DNA from: Tamarix chinensis
Lineage: Eukaryota > Streptophyta > Magnoliopsida > Caryophyllales > Tamaricaceae
DNA length: 64,000 bases
Direction: 5' to 3'
Assembly: GCA_030549775.1 (NCBI GenBank)
Contig: CM060181.1
Span: 60,447,701 to 60,511,700 of the forward strand
Within the stretch, counting starts at the first letter, position 1; each line of letters starts with the position of its first letter. The position numbers were made by a program, and so were the translations under genes. Positions 25,101-39,560 of this stretch are shown here, piece after piece. Below the pieces are notes generated by a model, which was not told the origin of the DNA, ran no database searches, and was given only the letters and a program-made list of their open reading frames with translations.

Positions 25101-25665
25101 ATAGTAGTCAAACGAGTCATGCAATGTTTATAGAAATTGAAGGATTACATGCTCACATATCACACAAGCTTGAGATTGTAGGATATTATGACTGTATTTT
25201 TAATGGATGCCAAGATAGCATGAAGTTTACATTGCATTTTATTTTCCTAATTGCTGGATGTTTTTTTTGTTGGATGAGTGCTATGTAGATAATAATGGCA
25301 TCTTACATTATGGCATTAGAACTTGTAGTATGATATATGGCTTCCACATACGGTATATGGCTGCAAAATGTTTTCACTGGGCTATGTGTAGTTAATGGTA
25401 TTGAAAGACTGCTCAAGATCTTATGTGACAATAATGTTGTAGTTCAGTATTCTAATAACAACCTAATTTCTATAAAATCAAAAGTATCGATATCAAATAC
25501 TTGGTTGTTAAGAAGAAAATACAGAAAAGAGAATAGTTTGTAGAGCACATTAATACAGACTCCATGATAGTAGATCCACTTACTAAGGCTTTAACACCCA
25601 AATAGTTTCTCGAGCATGCGTCTTGTATAGGTCTTATGTCAACTAATGATGTTTAGTTCTAGTGG
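22132..25665 (+). pseudogene. Ty1/copia polyprotein (TNT1-like), decayed, 5'-truncated
   Basis: Domains appear in order, broken by many stops and shifts. Gag end: YDCQMEKWTHNDLIS and LKQDKIESAHIAF (22180..22290). Zinc knuckle: CNNTGHVKKNC (about 22369). Protease: NTWWLDFGATIHIS (about 22486; DSG has become DFG). Integrase: CVRSDYGGEY (23280) and NGVFARQNQTLNAMVRSMIT (23408). Reverse transcriptase: WGLIPFPKGQKPIGCKWIFK (24188) to YYMDVNTTFLNSDIEETIY; one stop-free stretch spans 24075..24557. RNase H and C-terminus: EHINTDSMIVDPLTKALTPK (25544..25603). The first part of gag and the 5' LTR are missing. No product is expected. Confidence 0.85.
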
Positions 25666-26096
25666 GAGTGTGTGACTTCATTTGCTCTAAGTATGGACAC
25701 TTTGTTTTGGCTTATGGACATTTATGATCATATATTTTTTACAAAAATAAAGTTTAATATAAAGTTTTACTTTATTTTATTTTTGCTTTGTTGATGATTT
25801 AGTCTAATTAAAGTTTTAAGGTGGACCATTTGGAAATTTTCATGTTAAATCACATTATATGAAATTTTCGTGCTATACATCACATCTTGATCCATGTAGT
25901 TTAGTTATATTTGCATATATTACCATTGAAGGTTTAATTATGAATAAATGTTACAAAAGCCAATTTGATCCTATGTTAGTGTGAATAATAGACTAGATTG
26001 GTTATAGGTATATTTTAAAAAGACAACAATATTGAGCTTATTTAGTCATCATATAATTGTGGTTATAAGGTCACACATATATCCCAAGTGAGAGAT

Positions 26097-26545
26097 TGTT
26101 AGGTTTTTATCCAACATTTGAGTTTATATGTGAACTATAAGAATTATGAGTTTTCATATTAATTAAGCCTGTATTTAAGTGATCATATTTTGTATATAAA
26201 TTATTGGGCTTAATATATCTAAATAGATGTGAGCCTATATGTTTAGAGAAGTTGAGTATTTTATATTGTTGATGGATTAAACTAGAATAGCTTCATAGAC
26301 AAAGGGTTGGTTGTCTATATATAGGTTCATGGTCCCTAGTTCACACATATTTCATTCTATTAGATTCCATCATTCAATAGAGACTCACAAGTGCATGCCC
26401 AATCCAGAGGACCATAGTACCACCCTTGTCCCAAATCCATTTGTCATTCCCGTGTTATGGATTTAGGTATGCTTCCATATTATGTTATGTATGAGTATTG
26501 ATGAATTAGCATTCAATCCTATATGATCTATAGATTATATTAATC
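26097..26545 (+). repeat. Likely 3' LTR of the copia element
   Basis: Begins TGTTAGGTTTTTATCC right after CCAAGTGAGAGAT, the common polypurine/LTR junction of this copia group. It contains GGTTGTCTATATATAGGTTC, a plausible TATA box (26308..26327), and a run to about 26545. No 5' LTR exists here for comparison, so the right edge is uncertain. Between the end of pol (25665) and this LTR lie about 430 bp of non-coding sequence. Confidence 0.55.
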
Positions 26546-27510
26546 CATCACCAAAAAAATATAATATCCAAGAAGCTTGAGCTGTTAAGGTGGCGGCGAC
26601 TAGCAGTGGTGGTTGTGGCTGCCTGTAATTTCTTCCAAGTGAAACTATCCTTGCTATAGCTTCCTGCTATAGCCATACTTGTGTCTCCTTTACGGATAGA
26701 ACTATGCAAGAGTATATCAGGGGGAAAATAACTAAAGGAATCATAAAGAATGCAACTGGTGGTGGAAGTTATAGGTGGGTGGTTAGTATTATGGGTAGTC
26801 CCTCCTCTGGCACAAAAGGCAAGAACCTATGGAGCAATCTTTAGTCTATGTTTTAGCAGCTTTGTTTTGGGGAAAGAGTTTTATTAGTTAAAATGGTGGG
26901 TTTTTTCAAATAATAATTATAATAAATTATGATCATTTACTACTAGTTACTCAATTTACATTCTAAATAATTTGTCTAGTATGTACTATCATTATTAGGT
27001 ACTATTATAATAAATTAAAATTAAGATATAGTAATTCATTTTTCAAAATATGCATATTGCCAAACAAAGTCTTATACATATTATTATATATGATTGTCAT
27101 CATAGAAAGGTTATATGAATCCATTGTTTTCTACTCTCAGCTTTAATTTTATTAACTGATTACAACAAGTCTAAATATATGTTAAAAAGGAAGTTATGAT
27201 ACACTGATTAAAGATTGACTTATATGGTCAATAATTCATGTATATGTATTGATTATGCATGCTTTATGATTCATGAGGAAGCATAATTATGGTATAAAAA
27301 TTAAAATCAATTAATCTTTGGTTCGGTAAAATAAAAAAAATCCATTTAACAGAATTAGTTACGTGTTATGAAAAAAATAAAAATTTTACAAAGAGACCAA
27401 ATGCAAAGCTCCATAAGTTGACGGGGCCAAAAACCCATGGCATTTAGCCTTCTCCTTTATGCATCGATCTGGTTAGAGTCAATGATGGTTCATAGAGCTA
27501 GGTTTGTTTT
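26546..27510. other. No recognisable gene
   Basis: A GC-richer patch at 26585..26860 (GGTGGCGGCGACTAGC and GGTGGTGG-type runs) is followed by AT-rich sequence. No coding or RNA gene signal was found. Confidence 0.4.
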
Positions 27511-27514
27511 AGAG

Positions 27515-27925
27515 ATAGATTTTGTTAATCTCAACTAGGTGAATTAGGATTAAAATTTTACATTTGTTCACCTTGATTAATCTCATTTTTTTTAACCTTC
27601 AATTTTTGGAGCAATAGAGCTTAATAAATATAAGTAAATTTTATACTTGACCAAAGATACCCTTAGTCTAATTTGTTACCAAATTATTACAAGGGACTTA
27701 TCTATTTAATATAAAGGTATACATGTCATTTGTTTTATTTTTTTAACATTCATTTACCTCAACCTAAATAAAAATTTGAAAACATTCACTTCGTTTTCCT
27801 AGGGTTACGATAATATAACTCAAAAGTATTTTAAATCATTCAACCTAATTTTCCTTTATTTCCTTCATCTAAGTTAATTTTTTTCTTATATTTATCCTCA
27901 CTCTAATTCACCCCAATTCATACAA
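27515..27925 (-). mobile_element. MITE, copy 2 (hAT-like)
   Basis: Its reverse complement aligns by eye along its whole length with 9117..9525 (for example GAGATTAATCAAGGTGAA, AAATTTACTTAT and GTGAATGTTTTCAAA). The copies are clearly diverged, so both are old. Outer ends are less clear than in copy 1. Confidence 0.58.
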
Positions 27926-29490
27926 AATATTGAAATTTTACTTATATAATTTACAAAAGTAATTTGCTATCATGGTTTAAGATAGTGTTGAGTGTGCACA
28001 TAATATATTTTCTAGCTTTTAAACAACAACAATAACAACAACAACAACAACAATAATAACTCTAATTGAAACCAATATTATCACTTAAAAAATAGTAATT
28101 AAATTTTTTTACATAAAACAATTTATACCTAATAAAATTTCATCAATATTTTAAGTTTTAAGTTTTTTAATAAACTAGTTTTGTGGAACAAGGTATAAAA
28201 GGTAGTACAGGTATTCATCTTTTATGGTGGACCTTCTTCAGTTGAAGACCATTTGACCATTTAAATTTTATGATTTTATGTTTATTGGATTAAATAGGAT
28301 TTTGAAAGCCAAAGTTTAAAATTTAAAAGATTTTAAGATCTCAACTTCTCATTACAATGATTTAAGGATTTCAAAAATATTCTAACTAATTTTCCAATAA
28401 TATATGCTAGAAATATGTAATTTATTTTATAAAAAAACATTTATTTTACTATAAAAAAGGAAAATATAGTAAAGACAATTGTGTGTAATGTAGTTCATCA
28501 CTTTGATATGCAAGACCCAATTAATGTATTTGGTAAAAAATGTGGTTTAGAGGCATCTAACTTGGATATTTGGTATTTGAATGATCATTACTAATCAATA
28601 ATAATGTTATGCATTTGTATATTTAGGTACCCAAATTTAATGTCATGGTATCAAGTAAACTAACAGTACCATAAAAGTGTTAAAAATTGATATCCTTATC
28701 TAATTTTATTAATGCTACTCATTTGCATGGATTGAACCATTAATCATTATCGGTCATTTTACCATCTCTATCTCGAGATTTGTTGATATAAACTCAAGCA
28801 AGCCCTGAAAACAGCTAACCCAGCCTCACTACCTATAATAATACTACAAAACTTAAGCTTGCCCTTATAACCAGCTGGTCTTGAATTCTTCATTATCCTT
28901 GAATGTTATTAGTCTTTCTAGAAGGGTATCTTTATGTTATGTTGAGTTGCACCTCTTCTATTTGGATATTAATATTAACTTTTCAATTTAGCCATTATAA
29001 ACATTCTGGAAGGTTTTTTTTACTTATTTTATATTGGCTATAAATATATACATACACTTAAAAGGAAGGGGAGAGAAATGAGAATATGCTTTTGAATTCC
29101 TCCTTCTAAGCCCATTTTTAGAGCTTGCACTACTCAAAAGTGTTTATTTTGATAATGCGTGCAATTTTTGCTATTTTCATTGATAGTACAATATAACCAA
29201 TGGGATGTAGACTCAAAACATAAATGTGGATGATCATCATTAGCAAGAGAGAGAGAGAGCGAGATAGAGAGAGAGAGAGAGACTTAAAGCCCACCATTTT
29301 ACCATTACTACCCTCAACCAGAAACAGAACTCCCCCATGCCATCCTTGATGAAATCCTTCACCGACTATCTCTCCTAGTAACCACTTTACCAAGTCATTC
29401 CTATATAAACCCTAAGCCTATCCTAACTATTACTTACAATATCACCCACTCACCCTAACCTAACCCTAATTCTCCCTATGACTCTACCCT
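27926..29490. other. Non-coding AT-rich spacer with microsatellites
   Basis: Contains an (AAC)n/(AAT)n run at 28023..28060 and a (GA)n tract at 29248..29282. Otherwise AT-rich with no coding signal. Confidence 0.45.
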
Positions 29491-29499
29491 CAAGTGTGA

Positions 29500-31040
29500 A
29501 CTTGCCACCTTTGTTGGCCCGTATCCCTTAAACTAGAAATTCCATGCAAAGAGGTTTTTCATTACCACCAAATTCCTGATGAAGAATGAACTAACTTTAC
29601 CAGCTTTTACATGGTGGGATAGATTTTATCATAGTTTCTATAGATGCATCAAAATAAACAAGTATTCTCTTGTTCATCATTGGTTTCCGCCACATACCTA
29701 AGGTTTGGTCCTTCTTCTTACACTAATCATCAAGTTGCATTATATAAGCTGCATCAAATGGGGGAAATGTTTGAATATCAATCCTTTTTTTGAGAACCTC
29801 TACATTGATTCTCAGATATGTTTGCTAATTCCATCCTCAACGGTTTTATCTTTGGGATGAAGTAACTCATCTAGGGGGAGTTGGTCATCCTAAAACCTAC
29901 CTCCATGAGCACTATAATAGCTCTTGAGAAATTTTTTGAAGATAAATCATAAGATTCCAAAGCTATGGGTAGCCTCGTATGAAGTGATAAGTAGTACGGT
30001 TCATATAGAGGTGTCTAAACTATCAAATAATTAATATAGAAAACCGTAGCCTATACGGTTGGTCTAGCCTTTTGATATTTTAAGATGGAAGTGGGACTCC
30101 ATCTCTATGTATTTTATGAGAAGACTATCAAGGACTCACTATGCGTGTGATAAAATTTGGATTATCATAAACTTTCTAACTAAGTTAGAATTTTTGTGTG
30201 CCAATGAAGTCAACCTAGAGTATATATCAGTTAGTATGTTCTTATATGAGGTGTGTGGTTAGTCCACATGGTAAAACTACTGACATAATCTCTGATAGGG
30301 ATTTAAGATTCCTTTTACAATTCTAAAGAAAGTTGTGGGAGGCTATGGGCACAAAGTTGAGGATGAGTACTGCCTTTCACCCAACTATAGACAAGGAGAC
30401 TGAAAAGATGATTCAAACACTTAGAGGTATGTTATGGGCTTCTATTTTTAAATTTTGAGGTAGTTGGGAGGTCATCTACCTTGGTGAAGTTCTCATACAA
30501 CAATAGTTATCATTCCATTGTAGGGATGGCACCCATTGAGGTGTTGTATGGATGCAAGTGTAAAATATTCTTGTGTTGTATTGACATTATCAAGACTATT
30601 ATACTCGGACTAGATATTATTGAGGAGATGACACAGAAGGTTCAGTTGATTCAAGGTAGTATAATTTCAGCTTAGAGTTAACAAAAGAGAAATCTTAATA
30701 GGAAGTGTCATAGTAATAGATTTGAGCTAGGGTACATAGTTCTTTTAAGGGCTCATCTACTAACGGCATGGAGAGGTTTGGTAGGACAGGTAAGCTACAT
30801 CTAAGATATATTATTCATTATGAAATTCTTGATAGAGTTATTGAGTTGCATATCATTTGGCACTTCCATCAGAGTTAGTTCGAGTTCACAACTTCTTCCA
30901 CATCTTGCATCGGAGGAAGTGTATTGCTGATCATTCCCACGTGATTAGACATGATGAGATGGAGCTTGATAATCTATTATCTTATGAGGAGGTACCTTTG
31001 TAGATTCTGGACAACAAGGTGTAATAAACCCCTATAAGAC
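29500..31040 (+). pseudogene. Ty3/gypsy gag and integrase remnants
   Basis: Gag traces (29810..29960): a FANSILNGF-like start and IALEKFFEDKS, the usual end of the gypsy gag domain. Protease, RT and RNase H are absent. Integrase from about 30180: LCANEVNLEYISVSMF, then SDRDLRF (about 30293), KLWEAMGTKLRMSTAFHPT (30328 on) and FSYNNSYHSIVGMAPIEVLY (30490..30549). The C-terminus includes RVHNFFHILHRRKCIADHSH-like residues with one shift, and VIRHDEMELDNLLSYEEVP (about 30945..31000). A heavily mutated chromovirus-type copy with a large internal deletion. Confidence 0.72.
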
Positions 31041-31317
31041 GAGTTCTGCTTAAGATAATTCTTTTGGAATTACCATAAAGTAGGGAAACTAACCTAAGAT
31101 ATAGATAAATACATATACAAGTTTCATCTTGAGCTTTTCAACACACGTGTCTAGTTTCAAGTCTCTCTCTTTGTTAAGAGATTAGTAACCAGTAGTGTAG
31201 GGTTGAATCCTATATAAGTAATCACTAAGATCAATTTTCCTTACATTCTCTTTCTCTTCTTCCCCAATATTGACTTGTTGATTTTAGAGATGAAGTCTTT
31301 TTCAATGGGGGTAATGA

Positions 31318-33375
31318 TGTAATATCTTAAATTTAATCTAACCCTAATGTTAGATAATAAATATTTTAACCCTACCCTAATGTTAAATGATTAATATTTT
31401 AATCTTATCTTAAATATTTAATCATAATTTTAAATCTAATATTACACTCGTTTTTTCCTTTTTGTTTCTCTCTTTTTTTTCTTCTTCTTCTGACGAACCA
31501 TCTTCTCCTCCTTCCGTGCATGTTTACTCTACTTTACCTTACCAATTCCCATCTTTCAAGCTTTCCCCTATAACTTACCTAATTTGGACTAATCTCTACC
31601 ATCACCTCACAAAATTCATCGGATATGTTTGGTTGAAATTGTTTTCCAAACGTTTCACCCAATTGTGATGTGTTATGACCCGATGCCTTACCTTTTATGT
31701 CATTCATCACCATGATCACAATAATGCATATATAGACCAGCCAAATCTCTCTCATTTTCTCATTTATTGCTTCACCTCACTCCTTTCCTCCTCTTTCTCC
31801 CTATTCTGTTCATCATCGTTGTTCACCACTAACACCACTTGCCACCACCGTCCACCAAACACCACCATTGTCCCTACCAACCAATGACCACTACCTCCTA
31901 ATCAATCCCCCTCTTTGTCATACAAACATCACCACCCTAAAAAAACTTCTTTTTCCTTACTTGTTGTGATATATTTTAATTTTTATCGATGTACCCAACT
32001 CATGCACCTTATCGCACGATCATACCCTCTTTCATACAACACATGCATAACCTCACACATAGTTTGTACGCTTCACTCCTCTAGTGATATGTGTTTTCCC
32101 TTCTCAATCCACGTACACCTTTCATGTACAACTATGATTCTTCATTCTTCTCCTTAGTAGAGTCACACCCTCCACTCCAACACACCTAATGCACCACCCT
32201 AACACCACCATATGCCACCACTTGTGCTACAACTTTCACCACATATATTCCCATGGAGCTCTTATATTTTCCTTGATTGTATTCTTAAATTCTAATTATT
32301 TATTATTCTTATTTGTTAGGTATTTTTTGATGGTCTTGGAGGAAGCAGGTTAGGCTTATATGACTAGAGATCATTAGCTTTTGGCAAGGATAAATATTGT
32401 AGCTAGGGTTTTTATGTGCATTATATTGATTTATACAGAACATTAAATATGGTATTTTTATAATTTTAATGTCATGTTGTTGTATGATATGTTGTGTAGT
32501 GTTGCAGAAAGATGATTATTACATGAAAGCGAGTGTTTACAAGCATAATTAGTTATCCTTATTTTATAAGTGAAGAAGGTTGACATGAATCATTATTTAA
32601 TTTTAGGTCATTTTTTAACTCATATGTATATATATACTTTTGGTCAAGTATTTCCATGAGAATAGAAGTTGGAGTTTCAAAATCATTCATACTAGAACTT
32701 GTAAGTTATTTGTGAAAAAAAAGAGTGTATTATGGCTATCCTACGGATAATTTGGTTAATATGCGTTGAATACAAAATATTAGATATTTTAGTGTTTTAA
32801 TTAGCCAAAAATATTTTAAATATATTATGTGGAATACTATGAGTGATTATGAATGTCCTAGTTTCAATAAAATGATAAAATGGCTTAATTTGGGAGTAGT
32901 AACCCTAGAGATGAGATCATTATCGTATGTTTAAAATTTTAGAGTTAGAATTTGATTTTCTAATATATTTTTTATATTAATATTTTAAGAACATGTATCA
33001 AATTTTGTGGTTATATGAGTTTTATGAAGAAGGTTATGCTTAACTTGTGAAACTAGGGTTTTATACGGATATATGAATAGTAACCCTAGAGATAAGTTAT
33101 TACTATATGTGTAAGACGTTGGAGTTAGACATGAATTTTTAGATAAGTTTTCAATAAATTTAATTTAAGAATGGGTATTAAATAGAGTGATAAAACAAGT
33201 ACCAAGGAAGAAGTTATACTTAACTTGTGAAATTAGGATTTCTAAAAATAATTATAAGTCTTTTTCTTTAGGGCATGCCCCAATTTGGTTGAGTATGTTA
33301 GTAAAACCTATTTGAGTCAATATTAGTTTTTTTCTAAAATAAAATTTTTTTAGTAATAAACTTTGGGTTGGTACA
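31318..33375 (+). repeat. 3' LTR of the gypsy remnant
   Basis: Preceded by GATGAAGTCTTTTTCAATGG then GGGTAATGA, matching the pol-end/polypurine junction of Tekay-like elements. The LTR starts TGTAATATC. It holds a CT-rich stretch (31450..32270), the GGTCTTGGAGGAAGCAGGTT segment shared in form with other LTRs here, and ends TTTAGTAATAAAC followed by TTTGGGTTGGTACA, like the LTR end at 45951. About 2.06 kb. The right edge rests on that similarity only. Confidence 0.6.
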
Positions 33376-34969
33376 CTTAATATATAGGACTTACATGCTA
33401 AGTCATATGATAACTAACCTTGTGTCATTACATTAGCCATTAGAGTGATCTATATTCTATAATAGCATCACGAGTGTACCCACTTTTAAATTCAACACAT
33501 GATTTGAAACATTAAAACAACTAATTCCATTTAAAATACCTAGTCTTCTTTTTCCTCCTCTTCTTCTCTTCAACTTTATGCTCTATTTATCTCTCTAATC
33601 CTTTCTTCTTTCCTTTATTCTTTTTTCCCCACCCCTATTTTTCCCTATCACCCTCCCCTGTAATAACACCCATCTCCTCCACTACCAATCCACCCTCCAT
33701 CATCAGCCACCACCCTTTTCGTTCCTTCCCTCCTTCTTCCTCCTCCTCTACCACCCTATCTCCCCTTCTTTCCTCCTTATGAAACTTCCTCCCAATCCCT
33801 ACTCCTTCTTCTATTCACCATCCCTATAGCCCCGTCTAGGGCAACAAAAGTTTTTACCTCTTCCACCCCTCCACTCAAAGCCACTAACTCCTCCGCCTTG
33901 CACCCTCTCTACATGATACCACATTGAGGCCCTAACCACCTCCCTATAACATTGCACCCTTCTCATCCCCTCGACACACCCTACCTCATAACCTCCATTT
34001 GGTAGCCCTATCCCCCTCCATTTCTTCCACTAATGTAGCTCCTCCAAACCTACCTACTGCTGATTACAACTGCCGTCCACTCCTAAGCCATTATCCCATA
34101 GCCATGCTAATGCACCTTCCCTCCTCCCTCTTATCCTTCTCCTCCTTTCCTTCTTCTTCTCCTTTCCTTTCTCTACAATACCTCACTCTATAGCTTACAC
34201 CATCGATGCTGCTACCTTCGACCCACCTGCACCACACTATCCAACTACTAGCCATCTCCACCCCCACCTCCTACACCCAATGGCCAAACAAACCACCACC
34301 TCCAACCCCTTTACACTGAGCCATTTTCTCCTCTCCCTTACATGCATGGCTCACATTGCACATGTAATGTGAGTTGTGTTGTAGGTTTTTAATTAATTTT
34401 ACTAATATTTAATATATAAGGGTAGTTTAGTAAATGTGTATTAAAAAAATATTTTCAATAAAAATTATTGTTTCATTGATCAAATATTAATATGGCAATT
34501 GTGATATTATTTTTATTTATAAAAATTTTATTAATGGTGCCTAATCATATTTAGTTGGTTACAAGTAAAGTTTGCTTTTACTAAAAATCAAGTAACCGTT
34601 ATATTCCACTAAATTGTTTGGACATAGTATGATAGCACATTAGGGTTTGGACATGTAAATTGTGTTTAACATGACTCATTACAAATAATTATGTGATTAT
34701 CAATGTTGTCTTAGAAAATTGAAAAAGAAGACATGTTATTCTATATAAAATGTCATGTGTACAAAAGTGTGATTAAAAGGGAGTCTAATGTTAAGAAGTG
34801 ATGTTGTATGTTATGTGCATGTAAAAAATGTTAGTTTAAATATGTTTAGCTACACTTGTAGAAAAACCTATCACTACCATGTGCCCTAGGAAAAATTTGG
34901 TCATTTAAACATATCATGATATTTAATCCTAATTAGGATGTCTAATGTGTCATAAATATTGCTAAGAAT

Positions 34970-36125
34970 TAGAATAGGGGTTGGTTGTCTTGGAAACACA
35001 TGTTTGAGTATAAATATCAATATTTTATGGTAAAGGGGTATTTTGATAATTTTAAATGTACAATGGTGATTATTCTAATAAACATACATGATAAGTGTTA
35101 TGTGAAGTTGAGAATGATAATAGGGGCTTATGGTCTTAGAAGCACATACTTTAGCATGAATATCAATATTTTATGGTTTAGGAGCATTTTGGTAATTTTG
35201 CATGTATTATGGTGATTGTTCTAATAAATGTGCATGATGAGTATTATTGGATGTTAAATATGAGCATAGGAGTTTGTTGTTTTAATAACACAAGTTTTAA
35301 CATGATTATCAATATTATATGGTCTAGGGAAATTTTGGTAATATTACATGTACTATGGTGATTTTTCTAATAAATATGCATGATAAGTGTTATTCGATGT
35401 TGAGTATGAGAATAGTGGTTTGTTGTCTTGATAACCCATGTTTCAACATGATTATCAATATTATATGGTCCATAGATATTTTCATAATTTTGAGTTGACG
35501 ATGATGATTGCTCTAGTAAACATGCATGGTTAGTATTATTTGATGCTAAGTATGACAATATGGGTGCATTGTCTTGGTAACTCATGTTTCAACATGATTA
35601 TCAATAATTTTATGGTCTAAGAGTATTCTAAAAAATTTGACAGTACTATGATGATTATTTAAATAAACATGCATGATGAGTAATATTTGATGTTAAGTGC
35701 AAGAATAGGGATTTTGCTATTTTAGAACCACATTTTTTAGCATGGTTATCAATATTATATGGTCTAGGGATATTTTGATAATGTTTTATATACTATGATG
35801 ATTGTTCTAAAAAACATTCATGATAAGTGTTATTCAATGTTGAGTATGAGAATAGGGGTTTCATGGCTTAGTAACCCATGTTTCAGCATGATCATCAATA
35901 TTATATGGTCTAGGGGCATTTTGGTAATATTAAGTGGACTATGATGATTTCTCTAATAAACATGCATGATAGGTATTATTTGATGCTAAGAATGAGAATA
36001 GGGGTTTTCTATCTTAATAACCCATGTTTCATCATAATTATCAATGATTTTACGATCTAAGGCTACTCTGATAATTTTGAGAGTACTATGATGATTATTT
36101 AAATAAAAATGCATGATGATAATAT
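34970..36125 (+). repeat. 146-bp tandem array, first eight units
   Basis: The phrase GAATAGGGGTTT recurs near 34975, 35118, 35263, 35411, 35556, 35703, 35851 and 35995, spacing 143-148 bp. Each unit also has ATGATTATCAATATT, TATGGTCTAGGG and a CATGCATGATAAGTGTTAT phrase. Units differ by roughly 10-25 percent by eye. It is broken at 36125 by a solo LTR and goes on at 41139. Confidence 0.9.
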
Positions 36126-38952
36126 TGTAACACCAAAAAATTTACTACTTTTTTTTAAGAAGAAGAATTTAAAATTGAAAACCCGTGACTTCTGGGGATA
36201 TTACCGCCACACTTAGTACCAAACCAGTTCTTTCTGACCGTTTTAGTACCAAGTGCTAAGGTTAAGAAAATATTAAAATTAAATTCAAACCAATAGTTCA
36301 TAAAAGAACTAGAAAGATCATACATTAAAAATCAGAGTACGCGTAAAGAATCATGAATCAAAGTACATGGTCAAAATTTCAAAAAGAAGAAATAAAACTT
36401 TCATAAGATAAAAGTTTCATCTAGAATACTCAATACAAAGTAGTTACTCATAAAGGGAAAAATCTGTTACAAAAAGAAATAACACATGGATATAAATTGC
36501 ATAATGAATGAATATGGCCACGACACTCTCGAACATGATCCAACCACAAGCTCAACACTCAGCCCTGAATGATGTCTCGCCCACCTGTACAATGTTAGAA
36601 GGGCCTACTACTCATGGGAATGAGCAACACCCATAAAAAGGGTGATTTGTACGCTACGTAATGAGCAAGGTAACCGTGCACTAAGGTCAACACACAAAAT
36701 CATACAAATAATGCTGAAGAAATAAAAGAGCATAATCCATCAAGGTAATATAATATCATACAATCATTTGGAAAAGATACATAAATGCCCATTTATAGTC
36801 AAGATTAATTATTTAATTAATCTCTGATTAGAACTCATTTCACACCATGCTCTTTTTCAAATCCATGCAAGTACGGAAACCCACTATTATAGCCGGTGGA
36901 CCAAAAACACACAGGACATAAAGCTCCTGACCACTATTATTTGTCGGTGGACCAATCTAGCCCCTTTTCACATGGTATTCCACTATAAGTACTTAGTGTC
37001 TTTACCATGTCTTAGCACAAATATGTTTGTTTTTTTTTTAGCATGGAATCCCCCACTATTATAGTCAATGGACCGGAAACGCACAGGTATAAAGCTTGAC
37101 CACTATTATTATCAGTGGACCAGTGACATATAGGACATCATGCCCTAACTACTATTATTTGCTGGTGGATCGGTCTGGGCTGGCTCAACAATCTCTCACT
37201 TTAAATGATTAATATATTACGGTATCTTATTTAGAAAATTTAACCCTAGACATGCATGACTCTTTCCCCACACCTATTCTCCAACAGACTCGTTCCATAT
37301 CATCAAACTCATGCTCATCCCAACTTACCCAACAACCTTTCCTCAAAACTCAAACTCACATTAGAACTCCAACACCAAAATATGTGGGTCAAGGCCCACT
37401 ACTACACACCTCCAAGTCCACTTATTTCCTCACTCTAAAGTTTTCCCCCAAAAACCCTAATTTAGGTCTTAGTGGCCCACCTTACTCCACTTCACACAAC
37501 CCAAATCATTTTAACACTCCATACAACACAACTCATAATTCCACCCTCATAATTAAACTTTAATCACAAAATACACATGATACCACAAAAACCCTAAGCA
37601 GCCACACAAAACCCCAATTGTCCACACAAATCTTAGCTCGGTCTCTTATATACCCTTATATTTCTCCACGTACCATTTTTCATCCAAAGTGTTCAAACAC
37701 CCAAACAACACTTATGTTACATTCCTTACATCCCAAATCAACGCTCTATATGCAAATTTTATTCCCATGTAGACTTTACACATCCCATGCAATCTTTTTA
37801 ACTTTTCATGCAAACCTTAAAACTCCCGTGCAAAAACCCTAGAATAAACTAGGCAAACCCTAGATTCATCCATATAAAACCCTAAATTCAATCTACATGA
37901 AACCTAAGGTTTCTCCATATAAAACCCTAAATTTAATCCATACAAACCATAGATTAGATTCTCCTATATTACACCATATATTAGATTATCCCATGTTACA
38001 CCATAGATTAAATTCTCCCATATAAAACTACAAATTATATACTCCCATATAAACCATAAATTAGATTCTCCCATATAAAACCATATATTAGATTCTCCCA
38101 CACAAAACCCCAAACTTCCCATTTTATTCCTCCACTCATAGATCATTAAAATACTTAGGTCAACTCACATCCCTTAGTCAACTTATTTCCCCATTCTCCT
38201 TTTTCATCCTTCCCCCCACACAAACCATATTAACATCCTCACATGCATGCTTTATAGGGTCACAATACATATCATCACATACCACAATATTTCATCACAT
38301 ACACATAGTACACATGCCATATAACAACACATGAACACACTTTAACTCCACGCCATACAACACATGAAATCAATATAATGATAAACATAAGATGCATAAA
38401 ATACAAAGCACATAATGCACATCAACACACAATAAGGCTTAGTAACACCCTTACCTAAAATGACACCGGTCTTGGAGCACACTTCTACACCTCCTTGGGG
38501 CTTTGACTGGTCTCACCTATACTAGGGAAAAACTAAAATTTGATTTCCCCTTACAAAAAATACTATTATTTACTAACTTATTCTAATACTAGGTTTTTGA
38601 TAAGATAATAAAATATTAATAATTAAAATGACATTAACTAATTACTAAATTTGGCTAAAAATATAAGAATTAATAGTAATCTCATAAAAGTTGATAATAT
38701 AAGGTTGAAGACTTTACCCTAATAATAATAATAATAATGATACCAAAATAATAATAGCAAAGATACTAAAAATAATAATGATGATAATATTAATAACAAT
38801 AAGAATAATCATAGTAATAATAATAATAAAAAGGGTATTACTCAAAAACATAGTGAAATAAGCGCTTTAGCCCCTTTACCAAAATAATACTAATAATAAA
38901 ATTAGTAAAATAAATAACAAAATTTAGTAATAATAATAATAATAATAATAAA

Positions 38953-38996
<44 letters not shown>

Positions 38997-39326
38997 CATA
39001 ATAATATTGATAATGGTAATAATAGTAATGATAATAATTGAAGATAAAATGAAGTAGGGTTTCGACCCTATATTGAATAATAATAAAATTATTAAATAAT
39101 AATAATAACACTAATAATAATAATAAATGCTAGTGATAAAATTATTAATAATACAAATAATAATAAGACTTTATATTTATAATACAATCACTACAATTGA
39201 AAATAGGCACAATAGGATTTCAGCCCCATATAGAATAATAATATCAAAAAAAAATAATAATAGTAGTAATAATAAGGATAATAATTGCATAATAATAATA
39301 ATTATAATTTTGAAATAGTAAAAGTA

Positions 39327-39380
<54 letters not shown>

Positions 39381-39494
39381 ACAATAAAATATTAATATTA
39401 ATAATAAAGATAATAACAACAATAAGAATAAAAATGATAAAATCAAAATAAAAATATAATAGGGTTTCTGCCCTGAATAGAAATAATAATAAAA

Positions 39495-39560
<66 letters not shown>

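Noticed and set aside
31462..32157. Three short forward open frames
   Set aside because: They lie in the CT-rich segment of an LTR and have biased Ser/His/Thr composition.
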